Source of the DNA: Tubiluchus corallicola
Lineage: Eukaryota > Priapulida > Priapulimorpha > Priapulimorphida > Tubiluchidae
Length of the DNA stretch: 64,000 bases
Direction of reading: 5' to 3'
NCBI GenBank assembly: GCA_030141605.1
Contig: JAQGDQ010000700.1
Coordinates: 1-64,000, forward strand
Position 1 is the first letter of the stretch, and every line of letters begins with the position of its first letter. The position numbers were made by a program, and so were the translations under genes. The notes beneath the pieces were generated by a model. It was given only the letters and a program-made list of their open reading frames with translations. It had not been told where the DNA came from and ran no database searches. Positions 46,498-57,433 of the stretch are shown here, in pieces.

Positions 46498-48504
46498 GAA
46501 CGTTGCTTGCCAAACCCCGCAAAGAATGTACGTAAACTGTTTAATATTGTTAGAGTATTGTAAATAACGTTTTGATTTTTTCGTTGTTGAAAAAAGTTGA
46601 TTTGCTATCGTAAGTGAACTATGTTGGCACACAGTATAAGCTTATTGTTAGTACAATATTGTATGCGAGTGCAATGTCATCAGCTTTAGGCATTAAAACT
46701 AAATTTAATTATTGTAATTAATACTGTGATATATAATAACATTTAAGCTGGAAGTAAGATAGCAGCTATACTTTGGTGATCTCAATGTAACAATTTAGCA
46801 GAAGCTTGGTATCTAACATTTAATTCTAATTAATTGGAATATCGGATTAATTATATTAATGAGCTAAGTCCAGGCAACCAGTAAACAACTACTACCCTGG
46901 TACATCAACTTCAAAATTAAAACACTGTTATAACTATTAATGATGAATCAATACTGTATGTTATTAATTGTTATAATTATGGTTAATAATAGTATGTGAA
47001 CAAATTGTGTTCCAAGTTATTTCAGGTTTAATTAATGCGGTACTTGTACAATCATTCCAAAGTGGGACCAAATTGTTGATTGGGATTTTTTATTTGCTTC
47101 ATTCCCTGACTTTTATGATTCTGTAAATGCGAATTTTTGTTAGAACATAAAATTTGTGATTTGGTAGATGCAAAACGTGCCAGCTTGACAATACGAATAA
47201 ATTTCAACATTGTTTTTTTTTGCACAAATTTGTACAAATCTGTACTAGGTCAAAGCAAGATTTAGCAAGCTCGTGCTCAAGTCTGCATCAAGAAATAAAT
47301 CTTCATTCTGTTTACGTGGTGTTAGCAGTTAATTATAATTGGTGCTTCAGCAGTTCATTGGGAATTTTTACTTTAAATAACCCATTGTCAACATTATTGT
47401 TAGATTGACTTAGTGATTCCAAGTTGTTGAAAGTCCTACCTAAGCAACATGACCCGGGTTAGGTCAAAGGTCGTATGTATGATTTTTGACATTCACTGGA
47501 CGTTTACATACATTAGTCACGTGATTAGAAAGGTGACTGAATAAATCAGCAACACTGACCTTGACTAGGTGAAAGGTCACACCAACTACATTTGCAGAGT
47601 GCAATATTGATCTTTAAAGATCAAAGTTCATTGAGTAGAACAATACCGATCTTGACAAGTAGTCAAATGAGCGGTGGAATTAAATGCAGCAACCAGATCA
47701 ATGGTAAATCACACTGCTCTGTATTAGAAAAGTACGCAGTCCCGTGTTAGATTGTAGCGAAGTATTTTGCACTGTGTGGTGATCAGATAATGTCCCCTAA
47801 CATGTATGTGTTCATGTATCCCGTTGAAAATGCTATGTATAATGTGATGAATATATTAAATATTGTTGAAGTAAAACTATTGTAACAATGCTAAAGAAAT
47901 AAAACCAAATCTTGCCCAGTTACTGTTCTTTTTTCTGTGTCATAGCTGATCTTTCGAAAGGAACTAGTCTGGAATGCAAAGGAGTGTGATACACTTATTG
48001 ATTTTTTTCTGGCATTTATGTCATTTACAACTATAGCGTCGTCACATAATCTGTTTTTATTGAATGCGCCATTTAGTGTAGTCATTGGATTTTTTATGAA
48101 ACTGTAGAATACGGAGAACTCTATTGTGACGCCACGATATTAAAAACTGGTAAAAACTCATTACACGAATCAGAAGAATAGCATCACTGCAACACAGACC
48201 TCTTTATAGAGTTACTTCCAAGCAACTAATGCAATAATATCTGCCGAGCTGATATACGCATATGAGATGTGACAGAGATGAAGGTAATAGTGGGAAGCTG
48301 TTTGTCACTTACAAATAAAATTAATTAAATTATATGTGATAAACATTTACTGCAGGCTTTTTAGGTAAGAAAGCAAATAGTAATTTCCCATATACTCGTT
48401 AAAATCAGCAATTCAGGAATGGTTTGTTCAACTTGTGTATTAATGATGTTACTTGTGCATACACATATTTTTTGTGTTAACTAGTTTCTAAGGAAAAATT
48501 AATA
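46498..48504. other. Intergenic, nothing recognised
   Basis: AT-rich sequence with only short frames. It contains GGTCAAAGGTC/AAGGTCA words near 47460-47580 and an AATAAA near 47896. No gene supported. Confidence 0.5.
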
Positions 48505-48770
48505 CAGCGCGTTCAGACTAGCGAGTTTTCTCGCCAAGTAACTCGCGCGTTCGTACTAGAGAGCAAAACTTGTTGCGAGTTACTTTCCGACAGTAAGCTT
48601 GAGCTAACACTCACTGTAAGAAGTGTCGAGAGTAACTCGCCAATGCATGCATTCAGACTGGACAGCAATAATCGGAGAGTTTGCAATAACTTGCCGACAG
48701 TAACTCGCAAAGCAGTTCACACTTGTGAGTTTGCTGTCAGAGAGATTGCTCGCTAGTCTTAACACGCAGT
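48505..48770. mobile_element. MITE, GGCGCGTTCAGAC family, copy 3
   Basis: Begins CAGCGCGTTCAGACTAGCGA and ends GCTCGCTAGTCTTAACACGC. The interior carries TTCTCGCCAAGTAACTCGCG as in copy 1. Confidence 0.7.
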
Positions 48771-49378
48771 TAACAACATGTTTTTATCAAAACGTTTCGT
48801 GCTCAGCAACGAATATTTCTCTGGGAGAGTCTGAAAAAGATAAAAAAATAAACAGTAAATTTTGCATTTTTCACTGAAAGTCCTTTTTTTTCACAAGTAA
48901 AGTACCTATTTGTGATAAACAATGTTGCATTTTTGAATATAATTGAAGTTACATTGTTGGTTTCTCAGCTAGAAAAAGAGATCTCTTATAACTTATACCT
49001 GAAGTTCGCTATGAACGATGGCAATCTAATCAGGGTAACGACCTCCAAGCCCTGCTCCTATGGGCAAAAACCTGTTTGTGGTCTATGATCTGTGTCTACG
49101 CCGTATTTTTAGTTAAAATGGCTGGTTTTACAGGTAAGTTCAGTATGAACCTGCCGGGAACAACAATATCATGTGCAAAATGGATTAGTGGTAATATTGT
49201 TATACGTCAGACATGTTTATTATTCTAATGTGGTGCAGTTGGGTGTGCAATAAAAAGATGCAAGAACAAAATGCAACAGGTAAAAATGGCACAGGTGTTA
49301 ATAACAAGCTAAATGCGACACAGAAAAATGGTGCAAATGGTGCACTTAATTAAGTTAAATTAATGATGTGCTTAGATG

Positions 49379-49529
49379 TAGGAATAGTGTCGAGGGTAGT
49401 AATTATTTTAACGATTTTTTATTATTAAAATTATTTGTATATATGTATATACATACATACATACATACATACATACATACATACATACATACATGCATGC
49501 ATGCATGTATGTATGTATGTATGTATGTA

Positions 49530-49565
<36 letters not shown>

Positions 49566-49644
49566 TGTATATATGCACATATATACAAATAATTTTAATA
49601 ATAAAAAATCGTTAAAATAATTACTACCCTCGACACTATTCCTA
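49379..49644. repeat. Near-perfect 266-bp palindrome with ATAC/ATGC/ATGT core
   Basis: The left arm from 49379 (TAGGAATAGTGTCGAGGGTA, then an AT-rich run through AAAATTATTTGTATATATG) is repeated exactly in reverse complement up to 49644. The centre is (CATA)n, (CATG)n, (TATG)n and (TA)n. Both strands therefore encode the same spurious peptides. Confidence 0.95.
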
Positions 49645-49694
49645 TGTATATATATATATATATATACAAATTGAAAATAAAAATATACAAAGTT

Positions 49695-49932
49695 TACAAA
49701 TAGAAAAAAGTGAAAAATAGCACACTTAGTAAAACACGAGTGGTACAATTTACTAACAATCTGACACTATTGTAAAACATCAGTCCTGAGACTGAACATA
49801 CACAATTTTATAAATGTATTGTGATTTTATTACTCTGGACTGCTGTTTTACAGCAGTGTCAGATTATTAGAAAATTGTACCACTCACGTTTCATTAAGCG
49901 TGCTATTTTTCACATTTTTTCTATCTGTACTC
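49695..49932. repeat. Second inverted repeat with 85-90 bp arms
   Basis: The left arm (GTTTACAAATAGAAAAAAGT, through TAGCACACTTAG and GAGTGGTACAATTTACTA, to CAGTCC) pairs with a right arm from GGACTG through AAAATTGTACCACTC to GTGCTATTTTTCACATTTT. About 10-15 mismatches; spacer of about 55 bases. It starts only 50 bases after the first palindrome. Confidence 0.85.
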
Positions 49933-50116
49933 TTTTTTTCCCATGTCTGTCCCTTATTATGTTACACTTGTCATAAAAGAAGAAAACCCTAATATGCCTT
50001 ACCTGTGCTGACACTTACTAAGTTAAAGTTTCAACTTAGCGTAACGCAATTTTTTCTAATTTTGCGTAGATTACGTTTTCAATGAATGTACTGCCATCTA
50101 ACGAGAATATGCAGTG

Positions 50117-52541
50117 ATGTACAGAGCTTTAAAGCTGAGAAGAAAAGGTCGAATATGGGCTTTGTTCTTGCTCATCATAGCAGCGTTCGTTATGATACTG
50201 AACGAAAACAGAGAAAAACTGCTGCAATATGGAAGGTATGTGAAATTGAGCGCATGTATTTTATGTAAGTTTATCCTTTTATTAATTCCAAGCGCTGTTT
50301 GACTACATTTACATTTGACTGGCAACGTTAAAATAGTTAAGTTTTTATTGCGGATATAGAGAAACGTGAACTAATTGGCTTAGATAAATTTTGGTACTTT
50401 TCATTGCTGGTTTGTTGGAATTGTTGTACCGTTTCCGTAACGGATAAAATGATATTTCAGTCAGTGTTTTCAATGTGAACATCCAAGCCATATGGACGAT
50501 GAGATCGTTTAATGTTAATGGGATTCTCTGTTTAGTTGCGGTTGTTAGGGCAAAAAGCATCATCAGATCAAAGCATTGCTTTTGTTGTTTAATTACCAAG
50601 GTGAATAGGTGATATAAGAATATATCCTAAAAGATCATGGTTTTATTTAGATAATTACTTAGTTACTACCTCTAGCAAAAAACGCACACGGCACGAAAGT
50701 TTTCTACATCTACTGCTTATGATTGTCAAGGGAACATGTATATACAGCACTCACGGTACATTTTTGTGAGGACAAAAACTAAGAAGTGCACAAATTATTC
50801 TTTCTGATAAGAAGAACAAGAAGTTGTTCTTTAGCAGAAAATTGTAATGTAGTTTTGATTTTTTGTTTTATTTATAGTAATCTTTTGTAAGGGTAGCTCC
50901 TTTAGCGCTTAGCACTGCTTTCCAAGGAGGCCCTCAGGTTTTTACAAATATATACATAGATATACATATCACTCATGCAAATACATTACAACAGGCTGCG
51001 TTTATGATTTTTTAACAGGAAAAAATATTTATCAAGTATTAAACGAAACATAAAATTAAGTTTGTTACAAAATAAATAAAGTAACAATATATATATATAA
51101 AACTGTAATTTATAGCTGACATTAGGCTATTCAATACACAAAAATAAGTTTTAGAAAATCTTTTGTAAGTATGTAAAGATGACGTGTCCTTCGTGTGATT
51201 TTCCAAAGCACAGCTCCTGAATAATAAAAAGTACGCTTGCTATGCTCAATAGGTGATTAGATGATAATAATTGTGACCTTGTAACATGGTTATGAACACT
51301 TGCAGTTCTGATTCAGATATAATGGAGATATCATGTATTTAGACATTTGTACATCATTATTGCATTCATAAGGCGATTTTACCTTGATTAAGAAAGTGCG
51401 CGTAATTATTTCTCGTTTACTTTACAGACTTCCATCAAGCACATCTGAAGCGCCCAATGATCCACATCCTATGCAGCTACCATCATCCACAGCAGATGCG
51501 TCAAGTGGAAAGGAAAAGAAGAACATCGTGTTCTTGAAGATGGTGAAGTGTGCCAGCAGTAGCGTCCAGAACATTCTAATGCGTTTTGGTTACAAGCACA
51601 ATCTTACCTTTGTCCTTCCCAGAATGGGTTACCATTTCGGGTTTAGACCATTTAATCCCAATCGGTTGGTGGCCCACAGCAGTAACGTCTACAACATGTT
51701 CTGCCATCACACCCGTTTCCATGCTCAAACCATCCCAAATATCATGCAGCCAGACACGGTGTACATTTCCATCCTTCGACAGCCGGGTACCATGTTCGAG
51801 TCCCTGTATACGTATCTTCAGTACAATCGCGAAATTGGGGTCGATTATCGTATATTCCTGGATGACCCATCCAGATTTTACAATCCGCAGAAGCAGACGC
51901 GAATTATGGCACGGAATCCAATGTCTTTCATCTTTGGACTAGAAACGGAAGACTTTAATGACATGAAGTACATAGCAGCTTTCATTGCTGACGTCACCAA
52001 GCGGTTTGACCTGGTCATGATTTACGAGTTTTTCGACGAATCGTTGGTGTTGCTAAAAGACCTTTTGGGTTGGTCCTGGGAGGACGTTGTCACGTTTCGG
52101 GTGAATGCCCGTCGGACCTCTCATAGGAGCAGCAACTCTTTTGAGCTGATGCAGAAAGCTGAAAAATGGAACTGGGCGGACATGCACTTGTACGCCCACT
52201 TCTTGAACATTTTCACCCAAAAGGTGACCAATTACGGTCGCCAGAGAATGGTGGAGGACGTAAGTCATCTGAGACTAATTACACAGGAGAAGTACGAAGA
52301 GTGTGTTGTGGGAGTGGTCACTGATTCACCCTTTCCCGGTCAAGGATTTCGTCTTCGAGGAAACACGAGTGAAGACTGTGCTTTGTTGGTAGAAGAAGAG
52401 ATGTACTTTACTGAGAAGATAAAGCATAAATTGTGGCCTGGGACAAAATTTCCGGATATTATAAAGTTGGCCAAGGAAAGAGCCCAGGGTGAAAAACTTG
52501 CTCAGAATCTTGATACCAAAGATCTTGTTAAATCATCTTGA
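50117..52541 (+). CDS. GAL3ST: Galactose 3-O-sulfotransferase (GAL3ST family), two exons
   Basis: Golgi enzyme expected to transfer sulfate from PAPS to the 3-hydroxyl of galactose on glycolipids or glycoproteins (family role). Exon 1 is 50117-50235 and exon 2 is 51428-52541; the junction AG|A restores an Arg codon and gives 410 residues (human GAL3ST1 about 423). Basic start MYRALKLRRKGR, signal-anchor helix at residues 14-28 (type II), Ser/Thr/Pro stem, then the catalytic domain. The 5'-phosphosulfate loop is FLKMVKCASSSVQNIL (residues 75-90), the 3'-phosphate region ISILRQPGTMFES (153-165), and the family signature EFFDESLVLLKDLLGW (240-255) is intact. N-glycosylation sites at about N98 and N352. 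The loop has MVK where human GAL3ST1 has THK. AATAAA at 52565 follows the stop by 24 bases. The exact acceptor glycan cannot be inferred. Confidence 0.93.
50880..51110. repeat. Possible retroposon 3' end in the sulfotransferase intron
   Basis: TTTTATTTATAGTAATC, GGTAGCTCC and CCAAGGAGGCCCTC resemble the tail-containing sequence at 22450-22560 (TTATTTATTATCGAA, AAAGGCTATGTTCC) in arrangement only. Ends in a short TA microsatellite. Class uncertain. Confidence 0.25.
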
Positions 52542-52564
52542 TGTTAACGAAATGTTAGTTCAAC

Positions 52565-52570
52565 AATAAA
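52565..52570 (+). promoter_or_regulatory. Polyadenylation signal of the sulfotransferase gene
   Basis: AATAAA 24 bases after the stop, with a second at about 52597, followed by T-rich sequence. Confidence 0.55.
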
Positions 52571-52729
52571 TCGTATTTATTAAATTTTGTACGTTTAATA
52601 AATGTATACGCAATCCACATCATTTAAAGCTGTGCATGTTTAAAAATTAGCAATAAACGTTTTATTATTATTCATTCTTGCTGTAGAAGCGGAAGTGAGG
52701 CTGAATTGATACTGATTGAAAATATGTTG

Positions 52730-53205
52730 CTGTGAGACAGGGAAAAAGAAACGTAAGACGTTGTTAAATGAATCAGTGATTCAGAGATAAGGAAAAAGAA
52801 ACCTACGACGACGTAGACCGAATCAGTGGTTTACAGATAGAAAAGGAAGGAAACCTAAGATACTGTACCATAGGTTTAGCAAGTGATCGGTAGATATGAA
52901 AAAAGAAACCTAAGACCGTGTTGAGTGTATGTTAACGTGTGAGTTAATGATTCACAGATAGGCAGAAAGAAACCTACGATGTTGTAGAGTAAGTCAGTGA
53001 GTCACAGATAGACAGAAAGAAACCTACGATGTTGTAGAGTAAGTCAGTGAGTCACAGATAGACAGAAAGAAACCTACGATGTTGTAGAGTAAGTCAGTGA
53101 GTCACAGATAGACAGAAAGAAACCTACGATGTTGTAGAGTAAGTCAGTGATTCACAGATAAGAAAAAAATTCGCAGGCGTATTTACAGCGAGTCAGTGAC
53201 TCGTG
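52730..53205. repeat. 50-bp minisatellite between convergent genes
   Basis: From 52949 to 53160 there are four nearly identical 50-bp units (GTCACAGATAGACAGAAAGA, then AACCTACGATGTTGTAGAGT and AAGTCAGTGA). Diverged units with AAAGAAACCTAAGAC precede them from 52740. It lies between the 3' ends of the sulfotransferase and EGF/discoidin genes. Confidence 0.9.
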
Positions 53206-53652
53206 ACACTTTACAAGCGAGGATCGGACTTAAAATTCGTAGTATAGAAAGCGAATAATTACTTTCACGGTTAAACAAATTATTTTATTTTAAACTAACA
53301 ACATAATAGTGTATTATACCCTAATGCATATTCTACAGTTTTGTAAGCTGGACGTCTGACAGGTTTCATTATTTTACATTATTTATTAAGAAACACCCTA
53401 TTAACGGTATGCTTAAGTAAGCTATACACTATACGCATTAGGTGCGTGTATATAATATGCTGCGTCATATAATACGCAGGCTAGTGCTGTGTAAAAGAGT
53501 TTGCAGAGCTAATTATGCGCTCAAAAAGCAGACTGGTCAAGTCAGTGCTGCCTGTCAAATAACTTTGCTTTAAAACTGACAAGTTATACCTGTTTAGTTT
53601 GGCTTTACAACAAGTACGTTAAACGAAAGCAAATTTATGAAATTTAATGCTA

Positions 53653-55104
53653 TTAACCCCTACAGCCTTCAATGTCTAATTTCATAATCGGGTCGAAAAA
53701 TTCATTTTCCTTTTTTGTTATAAAAATCGGAGTCTTGCCGCTTTTCGTTTTCATTTGTTCACATTCCTTCGCTTCCGGATTAGTGGACTGGTAGCACGCA
53801 CTCCACACATCTATGCCTTGCTTTTTTGGAACCCAGTCCTCGGGAACTATACGAACCCCAGCTGCAGCAATTCTGTCCTTCAAGGTTACCTTGTAGCTTT
53901 TGGTAGGCTCAACAATGTTGTTGTTTTCCATTTTCTTCATCTGCGCTTCAGTTACAACGTTTAGTATCGCATGTTCTCCCTTGCTGTCTTTGTACCATTT
54001 CCACTTATTGTTTTGATCCAAATACTGAAATTTAAATTTGGTTACTAGACTTCCCGCGTACTGAATGTATTTATTTTGCACTGCTTCAGGCCAGTCGTGA
54101 ACGACTTGTTCATAACCAGGTTGTATTATAAACTCTCTAATTAGAATTCCAGTAATAAATCGAATTTCTATCATAGAACGGTAGTGAAAATTGTTTTGGC
54201 GACTTGCGGAAAACTCGAAAACGTATCCATCAGTATAAATTTTACTTGGATGGTTGTCTACTCTCCAGCCCTGCGCAAGTGATATGCCAAGGTTGCTTCT
54301 TTCCTGAATTTCATTGCCATCTGTCGGAAAGAGTGGGTGCTGGGGATCTGTTCCAATCAGTTTACCTGAAATATACTCCGACAAAGTGAGAGGTTTGCTG
54401 CCTTTTATCCGATCTTGAATTTCGGATTTGACTTCCTCGATCGTTTGCTTCTCTGTTTCCGAGTTATACTTAGTAATTTCCGATGCTCCCATGTCGAAAT
54501 ATCCCACCATAGCAAATTGTTGTGAAGCCAGATTATCTAATGCCGACATTTTCGCATTTTTACCGGAGCATTTGTACCTGTCTGCCTCACCCACCTTTAT
54601 GTCGCAGTATCTTCCGGCTACCTTAGGAGGACATTCGCAGATGTAGCCATCGGATGTGTAGAGGCGATTTTCTTGGAAAACGATATTGCGACATGTGGAG
54701 CCACTGCTGCATATGTGATTTTTGGTCGAACACTCGTCAATGTCATTCTCGCACATTTTACCAGTAAATCCAGGCGGACAATCGCAATTAAAGTCCCTAT
54801 TACCATTCGTGGTACATTTCGCTATCTTGCCTGTTTCCATTCCGCAGATCCAATTTGAAAATATCATGCTTTTACACATGTCAATGTTTTGAAAATTGCT
54901 GGGAACAAGGTATGTCAGTGCTATGCTAAAAGCTTGATTTCTAGCCGCAGCCGTGCCAAACATAATCCTGGCGTTTTTTTCATCTTCTTCGGCCAGCATT
55001 TTGTCTCGATTTGGTTCCATTAAAAATTTGTCATAACCCCAACACAAAGTCAGAAACTGATGGACAGAAATCGTCCATAGTAGAACCCCACGAGGCCTGC
55101 CCAT
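53653..55104 (-). CDS. Secreted EGF-like and discoidin-like domain protein, intronless
   Basis: From the ATG at 55104 the product has 483 residues; that ATG has a good context (A at -3, G at +4) and starts the signal peptide MGRPRGVLLWTISVHQFLTL. An in-frame ATG at 55143 would add 13 residues; the frame further up opens only with GTG. Counting from the 55104 ATG, EGF 1 is about residues 87-118 (CDCPPGFTGKMC) and EGF 2 about 121-168 (begins DIDEC, a calcium-binding type; ends CECPPKVAGRYC). The C-terminal region about 273-438 resembles an F5/8 type C domain (ITGILIREFIIQPGYEQVV; TKFKFQYLDQNNKWKWY; AGVRIVPEDWV), but divergent, with the Cys pattern altered. Role unknown: probably an extracellular adhesion or matrix protein. 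Reverse-strand AATAAA at 53382-53387 or 53284-53289 could end the transcript. No ortholog recognised. Confidence 0.82.
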   Translation of the reverse strand: MGRPRGVLLWTISVHQFLTLCWGYDKFLMEPNRDKMLAEEDEKNARIMFGTAAARNQAFSIALTYLVPSNFQNIDMCKSMIFSNWICGMETGKIAKCTTNGNRDFNCDCPPGFTGKMCENDIDECSTKNHICSSGSTCRNIVFQENRLYTSDGYICECPPKVAGRYCDIKVGEADRYKCSGKNAKMSALDNLASQQFAMVGYFDMGASEITKYNSETEKQTIEEVKSEIQDRIKGSKPLTLSEYISGKLIGTDPQHPLFPTDGNEIQERSNLGISLAQGWRVDNHPSKIYTDGYVFEFSASRQNNFHYRSMIEIRFITGILIREFIIQPGYEQVVHDWPEAVQNKYIQYAGSLVTKFKFQYLDQNNKWKWYKDSKGEHAILNVVTEAQMKKMENNNIVEPTKSYKVTLKDRIAAAGVRIVPEDWVPKKQGIDVWSACYQSTNPEAKECEQMKTKSGKTPIFITKKENEFFDPIMKLDIEGCRG

Positions 55105-57433
55105 GCTACTACCGTTGTTAGCAAGCCTAACTAACCATTTCATTACAGTTAAATTTAAGCAGTTAACTAAACTCCTGACTTGCGCTCCTGACACAATAAA
55201 TCAAGTTCACATTTTTAGAATTTCACGGTAAGTTCCATTTTAGTCTGGACCTCGTAAAAATTTTCCGTCGTTCTAAGAAGATGTTCTATGTAAAAGTATT
55301 TACCCTACATTGTCAAAAGTGACATTGTTTTACGTATAGATTTCTAAATACAGGAAAACTGTTGTCAAACGCTTACTTTTTATACCGTCACTTTTATGCC
55401 CATATTTAAATCTATATCTTCGTATATAATCTTACGGAAAAGATGAGATAGTGAAAACTTAATCAGTAAAAGCTGTCGTCTGTGAAGGTAAGCTACGTAT
55501 CTTATAGTAAAAATAGCAGTTAATCTAATTTTGCGCAGTGTAGAAGACGCAATAATACATAGATATTATAATTGCACAGTTTATCATAGTCTGATAATAG
55601 TTTATCGCAGCTGCTTGTCAATCCAGTTTTCCCCCGGCCTCTTATGTGCGGAATTTTCGACCAGAAAGTTGTTTCCCTGATTACTACAGCATTTCCCGCT
55701 TTAATAAGACGTTCAACGGATATCTCCTATCACGAGCAAATTAAACACTCAATTGCAGAATTTACATCAATGTGGATGTTCACGGCGGAACTGGAATCTG
55801 TTTAATTATAAAGATATTTTTTAAGGTGAGAGACAAAACCCGCAGAGTCGCGTTCAGATTTAAATACATACCCATTTTATGAACTAAACTGGCAGAGAGC
55901 GAGAACTGCGAGCGAAAATTGTACCTACCCGTCACCTACCCATTCACTAACCAACTTCGGTGTTGCTTAACTTTGGTTAATTTTGTTAAGCGCACTCCAT
56001 GTCCATTAGGCATTTACCTCGCCCGATATTGATTTCCTTATTTATTAAATTTCCATGCATAGTACATTCGTTTTGTACGTTAAAAATAGCAATGTGTAGG
56101 AAATAATTTAAAAAATAAAAGACATGACAAAACTCGCAGTAGATAGACAAATAAGCATAATAGGAGTAGATTTAAGCAGAAAAAGACATATTTTTATGGT
56201 AATTTTTGGTAGAGATGGAGACATTTTATCTCACATAATGCATTCAGGTTATTAAACTTTAGATATTATTATGAGATTATCACGGATGAACAATATTCCC
56301 TTTTCACTACTAGAAATCAATACGGGTTGATCATTTAAATGCCTCGATCTACCTTCACCTTGCTTGAGCATCAAAACAATGAGTACCTCCTTTGTGTTGT
56401 TGATGACGGTCGTCCCAATAACCTGTTTTGGTAGCCAGCTGTGAAAGTGAGAGTCGGCAATGTTAGAGCACAATAGGATGATTTGTGCCAAAATCAACGA
56501 TGCATCATAACGTTGATTTTAAACGCGAAGGAATGCATCTCGTATTGATCAAACCAGGTAAGAAATTTCTCAATAATTCGTTCACAGCAAGCGTCACTAA
56601 TACTGAATTATTAATTCGACGCAGTGGGGTATCATTGATGAGGACTATGATAATGATTACGTGATGAGAGTTTGTTTGAACAGCTATAGTTTAAGTTGCT
56701 AATGCCACTTTGTATATTTTTCGCAGTTACATTTGATTTAATAGAGTGTGGTGATAACTGTGTGTCATATAAGGTGAAAATCTAATGCTGATTTCTGAAA
56801 TAAATATCACTCGTTTACGTCATTTCAATGTCACGTGAGAAGAACCCGAGAATTACGCATTAGAAAGCTCTTATTTTTGCCCGCCATCGTTTTTGAAAGC
56901 GCTTATTTGCTGCCCTTGTATCATGCTTGTTTCAGTTTAGCGTTTTGTTTTTCAGTTTGAGTGTAAACACCAATTAGCTCTACGCTGTGAAGGTCTAGAA
57001 TGAAGACGAAATAACTGACATGTAGTGGAATGTAGTCCCAATTTTCTCGAGTGTAATTACCATTTTCGTGTATGAGAAAGAGGCCACCAATTTAGTCTGT
57101 TACTTACAGGCGTCATATTTAACTAATCTGGGTAAGAATGGATCTTACACAGAGTAGACAGATTCACGTCTGCGGGTTCCTAACTTATTATGCACCCAAG
57201 ACTAGACGATCCTACATGTGGGTGCAGCTGTTTTTGCAGCGGAGCAACTAGATGGAACACTTCATCCATGGAATCTGTGTGAATTTTTAAGCCGTGTGAT
57301 GTGAGAAACGTGCAGCTAAAATCGTGAGTTTGCTGGGGTCTTTTTCTAGCAATGCTCACTAAGCACTGAGACTGAAAAATATGTAATTGGCTAACAGACG
57401 AGATTCTGTGTCGATAACTCGAGAAGTGAAACA
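55105..57433. other. Divergent intergenic region
   Basis: Lies between the start of the EGF/discoidin gene (minus) and the GT92 gene (plus), so it should hold both promoters. No gene, RNA or clear repeat was found; open frames of up to 93 codons (57180-57461, minus) show no coding signal. Confidence 0.5.

Noticed and set aside
45570-46567. Several repeat-protein frames on both strands
   Set aside because: The 30-bp unit is open in many frames; indels shift the frame between units.
49368-49748. Tyr/Ile/His frames on both strands
   Set aside because: Products of the palindrome and its ATAC/ATGT core; both strands give the same peptides.
55105-55194. Extension of the EGF/discoidin frame to 55194
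   Set aside because: The frame there opens with GTG; ATG codons at 55143 and 55104 are more plausible and the signal peptide fits the latter.
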